Below are positions 48,156-58,042 of a stretch of 64,000 nt of DNA, one piece after another. The DNA lies in contig OX578137.1 of assembly GCA_951213105.1 (NCBI GenBank), forward strand, positions 81,186,910-81,250,909. Direction: 5' to 3'. The stretch comes from Amaurobius ferox (Eukaryota; Arthropoda; Arachnida; Araneae; Amaurobiidae). A model generated the notes under the pieces. It had not been told where the DNA came from. It worked only from the letters and a program-made list of their open reading frames with translations, and searched no databases. Numbering within the stretch: position 1 is the first letter of the stretch; the number at the start of each line of letters is the position of its first letter. Made by a program: the position numbers and the translations under genes.

Positions 48156-51100
48156 GCATGAGATTAAATCTAGAATACGGTACAAAGCATATGCACTGAG
48201 AAAAATTGTCACAGGAAGTCACTAGTATCGTGTCCCACTGATACATCTATAAGAACTTGATGCACTGTTGTACTGAAGCACTAGAAACATATTGAGGTAC
48301 CCTTGTCTGATACACTGCAAAGATATCTGTCACTAAAATGTTTATCACCGTACAGAAACACAATATTGTCACATTGGAAGTATCTTACCAGCACGGAAGA
48401 CACATAATTGTCACCTGGAAGGCACACTATTATCTGTGGGAAGGCACACTATTGATTTGAACCACATAGTCATTATAATACTGAATAATGTTCTGTATAA
48501 AATACATTGTTCTGTGATAATAATCATTGTTCTGTGATATCATTTTCACAGACCTGGTACTTCAATAGCTGTATTGTTATAATGTTTCTACTTATAGTCT
48601 ATTATAGTGTTCGACTGCAGAACATGTTATTTTTCATTTCAATTTATATACACGTTCACAACATTACATTAAAATATACGCAAATCATTACCTTGATATC
48701 TTTTCTTCACATACGTAAATAATTTTTTTTTTACACAATTTTTTAGCTGTATATATTTCTTATTTGTAATACACATACATGTTATATAACTGTTTAAGCG
48801 TGTATCAATCATGGGTATTTTGCACATCATAATTATATCATATTACGTCTCGGCATTTAAAATATCAAATCTATATACTCATTTCGCTACTCCAAAATAC
48901 TGCATCTCCACAATAACAAGTATGCCTTTAAATTTCCTCTTCGGCTGCCCCTTAGTGTGAAACAACTGCGCTGGCGGAAGGGGAGAAAAAGAAAAAAGAA
49001 AAGATTTCGCTTGACCCGTAGCTTTCCTCTCTTCTCCTACGCGTTTCCATGGCAACTGCGAACAATCGGTCATGCATGGCGATTTTCTGCGCCCCGACCC
49101 CCCGAAGCACGGAACGTTACATAAGATTGCAACTTTCAATCTCCTGTTCTGCCCAAATAATCGTTATCGTTTGCGATTTTGGCGGTATATTCTTCACAAG
49201 CGCGGGCTTTTCAGACTGTCCGATCTTGACGGCTTACGCTCACATTGAAGTGAGAGGTTTTACGTGTATCCTTTTAAGGAATTTAATTACAATTATATTT
49301 TATGTGTATCATATTATATATTTATTTTACATATGTTGTTATTAATTCTATTTAATTTAATATATATATTTTTTTTTATTATTATTATCTTATAACCTTA
49401 ACACAGATCTGACTGTTGAATTATTATTTTGATTTCATGTACTTTTAATTTATTGGATTTATTTATCCCTTGTTGCAACAACGCGTGATATATTATTTTA
49501 TGTGTAGTATTATGAATATACCATGCTTTTGTTATGTTACTGATATAACTGACTTTATGTTCCCGTTTCAGCATAACTTTACATATTTATTTATTTAAAT
49601 CTAATTCTTTCATATTTAATTTTATCTGTTATTTATTTCTATTTCCAGTGATGCTTAATTAATGCTATAGTTTATTAATAATACTCAATCATTTATCATT
49701 TACATACAAATCAATGTGTTTTCCTAATGTATTTTATTTTTTATATACCGGCCGGTATTTTTAAATAACTATAATTGCCTGCAATTATAATTTTAAATTT
49801 TGATACATTTATTGTATGCTTACAATAGAACTTTTTTTTTTGTATTATTCTCGTACTATGCATGGGAGATTTTCTCCGATGTTTATTTTTATTTTATTTT
49901 TTTTTTTTTGCCTGTCTATTTATTTTGAAGGTGAATAGCTTTCGCCGTACAATGGCCATATATGGAGCTGTTACGCTGACTGTGAAGGATGGGACATTAA
50001 TCCTATTTTATTGAACTTTATTAATCCATTTATGTAATTAACTTTTATTTTGTTTTTTTTAGATTGCTTGTTTTCGTAAAAGGTCTGTATACACTATTTA
50101 TGCAATATATATCTATTAATTTACTAATTATTATTTACATCAGCTGTGAGTGTTATTTTTGACTTCACACTTTTATTTATTTATTTATTTATGATTTTGC
50201 TTTTATTCTGTCAGCTTTTTATGAGGTATTTAATTAATAATTTTATGATTTTGAATATTATATACTTGCATTTACCATGTTCCATGACTTTATTTTGCAT
50301 TTTATTAATTATGTTATACAATTTTTTCAAGACCCGTACAAGAAAAATGAAACAGTGCATATACTTCATCAGCATGTTACCATTGGAAACAAAATTTGCC
50401 ACTTCCTCGTTGACCTCTACAGCCATTCATCATCTGTTATCACTAAAGACACATGACCATCAAGATTCTTGAATTGCCAACTCCCTATTACGACACTCCT
50501 ACCCTTAATTCATCAGTCACCGTACAAGTAATACAAATTGAAAGTAAGTAAAATTTATTTATTTCTCTCTCTCTCTTTCTTACAACACATGTTAGTTTAT
50601 TTATTTTTAGAACATTGAGGGGTATTGTATGTATTATTTATCACTTCTACATATTTTTTCTGATGTTTATTGCTCTATATATAAGTTATGTATCTATACA
50701 TAAATGTTTATTTATTACCTATATTTTGTTTTATCCTCATATTTACAAAATCCTCATATTTATTTTACAAAATGAATCTCCCTGCTCTTATCCCCACTTA
50801 CATAGTATTTGACAATGTCCATTTTTATAACGTAGACTAATTTTTATTTTGTTTGGAAGGGAAAAAACATTTATTTACTATTTTATGTTGTACACGTTGA
50901 TACTTATTGACAACATTACTGCTAACCAGTCAACCCGCTGATAAACTTTCCTACTGTTATTTTTTTTTTGTTGCTGTTGTTGCAGAAAAATCCATGATTT
51001 CAAAATTCCTATCCGCTGGACTTGCCTTCCTCCAGACAATTTTTTTTTGAAGTTTTATTTAATTTTGCGATTTTGTTGACTACCGTGCATTTTGGATAAC

Positions 51101-51389
51101 TATCATGCCTATCCTCACACTAAGTCTTCACTACTACACACTTTTCCTCAACACTACAGTTTTCACAATATACCATACATAATATACAATACACAATACA
51201 TACTAAAATAACCATATACTTTTGCTGCCCTATGTTTTGCACATATTGTGGCACTATGCTATTTGTAACACACTTGTTGTCTATTTACTTATTTATCACT
51301 TAATTTTGAAAGTTGCTTTATCTACATAAATTTTCTATTATTATAATTATATTCATTTTCTTTACATTAACCAAAAATATCTATTTGTA

Positions 51390-51720
51390 TACTACCTTCC
51401 AACTTAATTTTTACATTTATTGTAGACTACCAAAATTATTTCAAAATGCTTTCCAATTTAATTTCAAAATATTGTAGGAAACTAATATATTTTATAATAC
51501 CATCTAATTTAATTTAAAAATCATTATAGACTGCTACACATCTTGTAGAATGCTTTCCAATTAATTTTATTTTTATTGTAGAATCGTAAAACAATATTGC
51601 AGAATATCTTTTAAAATATTCAATAACTATTGTAGAATACCAAAATTATTTTGCAGAATATCATTTGAATTAATTTTAACATTCTTGTATACTATTACAC
51701 ATACTGTAAAACTTTTCCAA
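51390..51720. repeat. Degenerate AT-rich tandem repeat in gypsy 3' region
   Basis: Words of the type 'attgtaga.tacc(a)aaattattt' and 'aatgctttccaattaattt' alternate about every 55-60 bases, five or so times. Confidence 0.6.
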
Positions 51721-51878
51721 ATTTTATTTTTGAATTCACTGGCTCTACACCTTGTGCTGCATTTATTTGCATACACTTACTATTTATTTCTGCTCTATAA
51801 TATTTTAATTTTTCCACTTAATTTAGCAGACAATTTTAAATTTTTTTTTTACTTTTTATATTATTTTGCTTTCGAATA

Positions 51879-54800
51879 CTATTTTTTGCGTGTCCTTAGA
51901 TTATAACGTCTAGTACTCCCATCATTTGGATTATTGGCGTTATATTCTTTGTTTACATGCGATTGACTTCTGTCAGCAGTTCGCCGTGTTTGTTTATTTT
52001 GTAAATAGTTTTTACGCGGTTCTGCTTTATATAATTTATTCGCGTGAACAACTATCCATTTTTTATTTGGATCGTTCATAGGTGTGATAGCGTAATTATT
52101 GTTACGGATCACCTTTACGATGCGAAATGGTCCTTGAAATTTTTTTTGTAATGCTGTGGTGGGTCTGAGGTTTTTTAAATATACAATTTGTCCTTTTAAT
52201 AATTTCTGCTGTCTAACTCTTTTAAAAATTCTTTCTTGGCGACTTTGGGCTTGAATTTGTTTTCGTTTTGTATATCTATTAATTTTTTCCGCTAAAGTAA
52301 GTGCTTCACTGACGTCATTATCATATTCAGTTTTAGTTAGATTCGGACTGTCATCCGGGTCCGCTATTTCCAGATTATTTTCTCCGGGTAATTTCAAATC
52401 TCTGGTAAGAAACAAAATAGCGGGACTGTGGTCTATATTTGCGCTGGGTGTCGCATTATGAAATAATTTTACATATGGCAAGACTTTGTGCCAATTAAAT
52501 GTTTGGTCAGCCATTGCTGCCAAAGAATTTTTTATTCCCAAGTGGCTTCTTTCTAAAATTGCATTTGAGCTGGGTTTGTAAATTGAAGTATATTTCAATT
52601 TTATACCATGTTGCTCTGCGAATTTTTTAAATTCCTCGCTTTTCAGTTGCCGAGCATTATCGGTCAGCAGCCACATAGGAACGCCATTTTGTGAAATCCA
52701 ATTCGTTAGGACCTGTAATACACTCGCAGTTGTAATATTTCTCACGGGTACTGCCTCCAGAAATCTCGAGTAATGGTCTATCATCGTTATGATGTACTCG
52801 TGCTGTCCGTTACTTCTCGGTAGCTTCCCTACAATGTCTAATGCCACCGTGTGATTTTGTTTACATGGACGTGGGACACGTTGTAATGCCATAGGTCTTA
52901 TAGCCTTATTCTTGTAACATAAACATGCATCACATGATGCGCAAAAATTTTTTACATCACTGTACGCCCCTTTCCAGTAATACTTTCTATTCAGAATTTG
53001 ATATGTTTTTTCTACTCCAAAATGTGGTGTATGAGCTAACTCAATAACTGCGAATTTTAGACTGTGAGGTATTAGAATTCTGTCGTTTTGCAAAGGATTT
53101 CTGATATATCTAGCAGTCTTTATCATAATTAAACCCGTATTTACATCTTTATAGTATTTATTTACATATTTTGGCTGTTTACATTTTGCATTTAGTCCGT
53201 TAATAATTTTCTTTATCTCTCTATCTTTTGCTTGCTCTTCTAAAATTTTGGCTATTGTTATAGCGCTGTCATTAGCAATAATGTTATTTATTAATTTAGT
53301 CTTAGTTTGTTCAGAAAAAATTTGGCGTGACATAAAATCACTGGGATTATCTTGTCCTTTAATGTATTTGATGTCAAATAAATATTGTTGTAAATTTAAT
53401 AACCATCTTGCGATTAAATCAGAATTTTGATTTTCCAAATTAATAAAGTGCGTTAACGCTTTAGAATCAGTAAACACCGTAAAATGCGTACCATATAAAA
53501 AATCTTTGAAATGTATTATAGCGTCGTGAATTGCTAACAATTCTAGCTTCATGCTCGGATATTTCTTTTCACTGTCTGAAAGTTTCCTGCTATAATACTC
53601 GATAGGATGAAAATTTCCGTTCACTGATTGAAGTAAAATTCCTGACGCGGCTACTTTTGAACAATCAGTTGACAAAAAGAACGGCTTTGACATATCAGCT
53701 GCCCTGACTACCGGTTTCGATAAAATCGCGTTTTGCAATGTTACAAACGCTTCTTCGCATTTCTCCGTCCATATAAATTTTTTATCTTTCTTTGTTAATT
53801 CAATTAATGGATTGCATAGTTCAGAAAAATTTGGTATGATCTGCCTAAAATAATTACATAAACCTAAAAATGATTTTACTTTTTTTACTGTTGTTGGCAC
53901 AGGGAAATTCGTTATTTTTTGTACATTATCATCTGAAGGTGTTATGCCTTCCTTACTTATTTTAAATCCTAGAAATTTAATGTTCTCTTTACACATTTGT
54001 AATTTTGAAGGGTCAATGGTTAAACCAAATTTAGCTAATCTCGAAAATACCGTTTTTAATTTCTCCAACATTTTCTCGAATGAATTTGCGGCAATTACAA
54101 TGTCATCTAAATAAAATTCAATTTTCTGATCTTTTAAATCTCCTAAGCATTTCATCATTAGTAATGAGAAATAGGCTGATGAGTTTTTTGCGCCAAAAGG
54201 CATTCTATTAGGGCTATAGGCGGCTTCCTTCGTTACGAATGTGAGTATCGACCCATATTCAGGTTTGATTTTTATCTGAAAAAACGCGGCTTTTAAATCA
54301 ATTACAGTATATAATTTGTGGCCTGCGATGTTGTGCAGAATGTCGCTAATTTTACCAATATTTACGGGCAGTAATTCAGTAATTTGATTAAGTAGCCTGT
54401 AATCTACGGCTAAACGATATTTTTGTTCTTTATTGGCATTATTACTATTAATACTGGCTTTCTTCTTTATCAATAAGCATGGGAACGCATAATTACTTGT
54501 AGATTTTTCTATAATTCCAGCTTCACACAATTGTTTTATCTCACTTTCGAGTACAGGTTTTAACATTTTTGGCAAGGGATAAGGTTTACATTGAATTGGG
54601 TATTGGTGTAGTAAATTAAATTCCGGTACTATTTCTTCCGTCATTCCCAGCGTTTTGTATGATTTCGAAAATACATCATAATTTTGTAACAGTAATTTTA
54701 GCAATATATGTTTTTCATTTTCTTGTAAGTGATCTAGTTTAAAATCTTGCGGTGTTAATTCCGCTTTTCGTAACGCTGAAATGTCCATTTTTTGTGGATC

Positions 54801-55721
54801 ATTTAAGCTTTCGATATTGTTAATCTGTAAAATTTTATCAGTATCATGTTTCTCTTCATAAATTTCAAACTGCGGTGTTACAGTACCAAATATCATATTT
54901 TTATTTAGATGAATCTCTTCTTCTGTTTTGTTTGTTAAAAGAGTAGAAATAAATTTTCTATTATTTACATAATGTAAAGAATGCTCAGCGTGTAAATCTT
55001 TTAATGAATTTGTAATATTTAACAATACCTCCTTATCCTCAAAATGGTTTTCATTTAATTTTAATTTTATTGATTTTGTTTCTTTAGGTAGTAATTTAAT
55101 TTTATGCGCTAAGCTTGCATTTAAGCATTGAATATGTTCAACTCTTGTATAATTATTTTCTGGTTCCTGTGCTTTTTTCTGATTTTTGTCTTGAAATGGT
55201 ATAGATATGGATTCTTTGACAAACTTTAATATTAATTTATTTGTGTCAATTATGGCATGATGATTTTTGAGAAAATCAAATCCTAAGATTATTTCATAGG
55301 GTGTGTTGTTTAATTGTTTAGTTATGAAAAAAGAATTTTTGCATCTTTTGTTTTCAATTTTAAAGCTAAAGCTGATGCATTTTGAAAATTGAATGTTTTC
55401 TTTGGTCATAGTCTGTATTTTTACTTGTCTAGATAAATAGTTAATTTTAATTTTATTTTTGATTTTTTGAAAAATGTTATCTGATAATAAAGTGACACTT
55501 GCGCCACTATCTATGAGAGCCACTGTTTTTATATTTTCTAAATTAATGTTAATCATTGGCAATGCGTCACTCTGTCCATATGTTGAATTCAGTAGATGTT
55601 CATTTAAATTTTGTGCATCCTTATTAATTTTGCTTGCAATTTTATGGGATCTCGAATCCTTATTTGATGCCTTATAACTTTCTGTTTGTCTTTTATTTCG
55701 AGGTCCCTTTCTTAGTTTAAA
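51879..55721 (-). CDS. Gypsy pol polyprotein (protease, RT, RNase H, integrase)
   Basis: The frame is open from the frameshift site to the stop at 51879, 1281 codons. Numbered from the codon at 55562: protease active site DSGA (18-21) and IILGFDFL (91-98). Reverse transcriptase follows with VIDLKAAFFQ (D422) and YLDD (484-487). RNase H has D633, E674, D699 and D742. The integrase zinc region has H844, H847, C874 and C877, and the DD35E core has D909, D968 and E1004. A GPF module, FQGPFRIVKV, sits at 1142-1151. All catalytic residues are present with no internal stop. The C-terminus is basic. Pol is expected to be made as a Gag-Pol fusion by the -1 shift, then cut by its own protease. Confidence 0.97.
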   Translation of the reverse strand, partial: FKLRKGPRNKRQTESYKASNKDSRSHKIASKINKDAQNLNEHLLNSTYGQSDALPMININLENIKTVALIDSGASVTLLSDNIFQKIKNKIKINYLSRQVKIQTMTKENIQFSKCISFSFKIENKRCKNSFFITKQLNNTPYEIILGFDFLKNHHAIIDTNKLILKFVKESISIPFQDKNQKKAQEPENNYTRVEHIQCLNASLAHKIKLLPKETKSIKLKLNENHFEDKEVLLNITNSLKDLHAEHSLHYVNNRKFISTLLTNKTEEEIHLNKNMIFGTVTPQFEIYEEKHDTDKILQINNIESLNDPQKMDISALRKAELTPQDFKLDHLQENEKHILLKLLLQNYDVFSKSYKTLGMTEEIVPEFNLLHQYPIQCKPYPLPKMLKPVLESEIKQLCEAGIIEKSTSNYAFPCLLIKKKASINSNNANKEQKYRLAVDYRLLNQITELLPVNIGKISDILHNIAGHKLYTVIDLKAAFFQIKIKPEYGSILTFVTKEAAYSPNRMPFGAKNSSAYFSLLMMKCLGDLKDQKIEFYLDDIVIAANSFEKMLEKLKTVFSRLAKFGLTIDPSKLQMCKENIKFLGFKISKEGITPSDDNVQKITNFPVPTTVKKVKSFLGLCNYFRQIIPNFSELCNPLIELTKKDKKFIWTEKCEEAFVTLQNAILSKPVVRAADMSKPFFLSTDCSKVAASGILLQSVNGNFHPIEYYSRKLSDSEKKYPSMKLELLAIHDAIIHFKDFLYGTHFTVFTDSKALTHFINLENQNSDLIARWLLNLQQYLFDIKYIKGQDNPSDFMSRQIFSEQTKTKLINNIIANDSAITIAKILEEQAKDREIKKIINGLNAKCKQPKYVNKYYKDVNTGLIMIKTARYIRNPLQNDRILIPHSLKFAVIELAHTPHFGVEKTYQILNRKYYWKGAYSDVKNFCASCDACLCYKNKAIRPMALQRVPRPCKQNHTVALDIVGKLPRSNGQHEYIITMIDHYSRFLEAVPVRNITTASVLQVLTNWISQNGVPMWLLTDNARQLKSEEFKKFAEQHGIKLKYTSIYKPSSNAILERSHLGIKNSLAAMADQTFNWHKVLPYVKLFHNATPSANIDHSPAILFLTRDLKLPGENNLEIADPDDSPNLTKTEYDNDVSEALTLAEKINRYTKRKQIQAQSRQERIFKRVRQQKLLKGQIVYLKNLRPTTALQKKFQGPFRIVKVIRNNNYAITPMNDPNKKWIVVHANKLYKAEPRKNYLQNKQTRRTADRSQSHVNKEYNANNPNDGSTRRYNLRTRKK
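55712..55721 (-). promoter_or_regulatory. -1 ribosomal frameshift site T_TTA_AAC then TAA
   Basis: On the minus strand, in the gag frame, TAT TTA AAC TAA contains the canonical heptamer X XXY YYZ = T TTA AAC (55721-55715), followed at once by the gag stop (55714-55712). Slipping back one base gives TTT AAA CTA, which is in frame with pol and open all the way. I saw no strong stem-loop just downstream. The heptamer type is known to work in many viruses and retroelements; its use here is inference. Confidence 0.85.
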
Positions 55722-56185
55722 TATTCATTATTCTGATATTGCCTATGATTGCTTTCATAATGTGGTCCATTATTCTGATATGATCTTCTGTTATTACTTT
55801 GAAATTGTCTGTTATTTCCTGCACGCCGCCGTATTCCCCGGTTATTTATGAAATTACCTCTTCTGAAATTCGCCCTACTATAGTGTGCATAATTATTTTG
55901 AATCGTGGGTCTTTGTTGAAAATTGGTAGTTTCTTGACTGCTGTTTTCATTTGTGAATGCCCTTTTAAAATTATTTTGTACTTTTTGCAGCGTAAAACAT
56001 TCTGACATCCAGTGATTGTTGCGACCGCACGCTATACAGAATTTCTGTGGCGGCTTTTCTGCATTATTTTCAGTTTTTACATGATTTATTTCTACATTCT
56101 CAATTATTTTATTTTCTATTTCAATACTATTTATACAATCACTATCTTCCTCCAATGCGGATTCTATCACCTCAGCTATTTTCAC
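55712..56185 (-). CDS. Gypsy gag, C-terminal nucleocapsid part (-1 frame)
   Basis: The frame is open upstream through the A8 run, so the listed start is arbitrary (GTG codon). Residues 1-10 complete the capsid. At residues 50-63 lies a CCHC zinc knuckle (C50, C53, H58, C63: CIACGRNNHWMSEC), followed by an Arg/Asn/Gln-rich tail with RRGNF and RGIRRRAG. This is a nucleocapsid RNA-binding domain. The frame ends with the slippery heptamer and stop at 55712-55721. Confidence 0.9.
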   Translation of the reverse strand: MKIAEVIESALEEDSDCINSIEIENKIIENVEINHVKTENNAEKPPQKFCIACGRNNHWMSECFTLQKVQNNFKRAFTNENSSQETTNFQQRPTIQNNYAHYSRANFRRGNFINNRGIRRRAGNNRQFQSNNRRSYQNNGPHYESNHRQYQNNEYLN

Positions 56186-56838
56186 TGCTTCGTCAAAGGT
56201 TTTCGGGTCATTTTTTTTATTTCTGTTCTTAAATCTTCTCTGACTATCTGTAAAAATTTGGTGAGTTTAATTTTCTCTGTAATTTTTTTTACATTTGCGT
56301 CCATTGTTTCATCTACTTCTAGAAAAATTATCGCCTGGTTTTCGATTTCTTGTGCAAGTTCCTTAATTGTCATATTTGGTAAATGTTTCAGATTGTTAAA
56401 ATTGTTGTGTTTTTGCACTAATGTTTGTTTCCTTTCAAATTTGTTTTTTAATAACTCCATGAATTTTTCATATGATTTTTCCTTTTGCAGAGCAATATTT
56501 TCTGCTAGAAATTGCTGAGCCTTTCCCTTTAATCTTGATTTTACAATTATGATTTTCTCTTGTTCGGACCATGATGTTAACTCCGCTATTTCCTTAAATT
56601 GTATGATAAAGAAATTGACATTATTTTCTTTTTGTCCATCAAATGATGGTAACATCTGCATAATTGGCAACGATGTATTTTGCTGCGCTTGATTTGCGGG
56701 CATCTGTATCTGGATCGCGTTATTTGCTACAGCCGAATTATCTGTTATACTGCTATTTACATTAATCGGCGGATCTTGCCTCGCTCTTTTACTTAATTGC
56801 CTAGTTTTATTCGGCGCCATGATTTTATACACTGTCAT
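56182..56838 (-). CDS. Gypsy gag, N-terminal and capsid part
   Basis: 218 codons from ATG at 56838 (a second in-frame ATG lies six codons later, MAPNKT). The first 75 residues are polar and Asn/Gln-rich. From about residue 86 (LPSFDGQKENNVNFF) the Retrotrans_gag capsid fold is recognisable: FIIQFKEIAEL, IVKSRLKGKAQQFL, YEKFMELLKNKF, HLPNMTIKELAQEI. The frame ends early in an A8 run (near 56210): capsid-like sequence continues in the -1 frame (PKTFDEAVKIAE), so the natural gag is longer and this frame is its first part. Function: structural protein that packages the element RNA. Confidence 0.9.
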   Translation of the reverse strand: MTVYKIMAPNKTRQLSKRARQDPPINVNSSITDNSAVANNAIQIQMPANQAQQNTSLPIMQMLPSFDGQKENNVNFFIIQFKEIAELTSWSEQEKIIIVKSRLKGKAQQFLAENIALQKEKSYEKFMELLKNKFERKQTLVQKHNNFNNLKHLPNMTIKELAQEIENQAIIFLEVDETMDANVKKITEKIKLTKFLQIVREDLRTEIKKMTRKPLTKQ

Positions 56839-57119
56839 ACAATTCTGACTCTATATTAAATATTTATGCTAATACATATATATATATACAATCATATAAT
56901 ACATATTTAAATTATCATTTTCATGCATTTTCTTATCATTCTACTGAGTTATATCTCATTATTAAATTCATTGTTAAATTCAATATTACATTCCACTTAT
57001 TATTAAATTCACTTTTATATTCAAACTCATTATTAAATTTAATATTATATTCAAACTCATTATTAAATTTAATTTTGCCTTTTACTTATATTTTTTACTT
57101 TGTCTTATGACAATTAATT
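56839..57119. repeat. Gypsy leader with AT-rich short repeats
   Basis: Between the LTR and gag the words 'attcaaactcattattaaat' and close variants recur about every 30 bases (roughly 56960-57075). This is untranslated leader. Confidence 0.6.
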
Positions 57120-57166
57120 CTCTCCGAGCTTGACCACATACGGCACCAATTCGCGCGGCGACATCA
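57120..57166 (-). promoter_or_regulatory. Candidate primer-binding region
   Basis: Next to the 5' LTR the minus strand reads TGATGTCGCCGCGCGAAT and then TGGTGCCGTATGTGG. The TGGTGCCG start is of the kind that pairs with a tRNA 3' CCA end, but it sits about 18 bases from the LTR and I cannot name the tRNA. Confidence 0.4.
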
Positions 57167-58037
57167 TGTCATAAGGTAAAATTGTCCTTATCAAAAATTA
57201 CCGGTATAGTACTAACCTATGATGCCGCCACTAAGGGTGGAGCATGTAAGCTCCCGGTTCTCAAGCTCGGACTACGAACACACAAAACATAAAGAAACAC
57301 ACATGCTTAATTGCTCAATTTATTATAATATTTTACTTAATAGATATCTATTATAATCTGGAGTAATTATATTATGATTAAATCAATTATTTAAAGACAC
57401 ATAATACTAACAATATTACATTAATATATATTTACACACATAAAAAACATTGACTTAAATTTCTTAAATAACAGTTTCCTTTAAACAATCTATGAAGAAT
57501 AATTCTTATAGTTCAATATTTACGAACTCGTTCATATGATCTACTCATACGAACTGGTAGTTAATTATCTTAATAATCGTTAAAGGTGTGCCTTCCGTGC
57601 TAATAGTGACAATTGAAAATCGGTTACCTCTACTCTTTGTTACGTGCATATTCGTGCCATCTCAATGATGTGGGAAAATCGTTGCACTTCGCGTACTTGC
57701 GCAGGCTACCATTCTATTGCTCACAATCTACAGACACTTTTTTCACAAAAACCAAAAACATGATGCTGCCTCGTTCGAAAGTTTTAAGACGACTAAAAAA
57801 CTCAGGTGCGTCTAGGACGCTGTCGAAATTGCATCTGTGGAAAGTTCTAGAACATTCTCTCAAACCTTTTTCTTTTCAGATTGTAGTGTCGTTGTTGATT
57901 CGTTGAAGTGACGAAGGGGATGCGCTGCTTATTTATGTTTGTATTGCCATTGGCTCCTTCTGCAGCATTTAAATAGCTCATTAGCTAGGTTGGCCTCCGT
58001 AATTTGAATTACGAAATGTCGTGCATGCCGTACGACA
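57167..58037 (-). repeat. Gypsy 5' LTR (minus-strand sense)
   Basis: Begins and ends TG...CA in either orientation. It matches the other LTR except for two adjacent-region substitutions ('agtactaacc' here, 'agtacgtacc' there). The frame at 57613-57906 is an LTR read-through found identically in both LTRs. The promoter and poly(A) signals would lie here; I could not place them with confidence. Confidence 0.97.
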
Positions 58038-58042
58038 TGTGT

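Larger units (their letters stand above)
48143..51878 (-). other. Gypsy 3' region without a gene (3.7 kb)
   Basis: Between the pol stop and the LTR no frame longer than about 110 codons exists on either strand and none has an envelope-like signal peptide or membrane layout. The strand is T-rich on plus, A-rich on minus. Degenerate repeats occur (51390-51720, and 48330-48460 with recurring 'cacactatt' and 'aattgtcac' words). A somewhat GC-richer island lies at 48940-49240. It may be a decayed third gene or a long 3' UTR. Confidence 0.6.
47272..58037 (-). mobile_element. Ty3/gypsy LTR retrotransposon, complete, 10,766 bp
   Basis: It is bounded by two 871-bp LTRs (TGTC...GACA) and a 5-bp target duplication TGTGT (47267-47271, 58038-58042), which is ambiguous because the target is a TG run. 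Order on the minus strand: LTR, leader, gag in two frames, pol (protease, RT, RNase H, integrase), 3.7 kb without a gene, polypurine tract, LTR. The order RT-RNase H-integrase defines Ty3/gypsy. No env-like frame was found. LTR near-identity and an open pol argue for a recent insertion. Confidence 0.97.

Noticed and set aside
48143..51878. An envelope gene in the gypsy element
   Set aside because: No frame of adequate length and no signal peptide, cleavage site or membrane anchor pattern could be seen on the coding strand.
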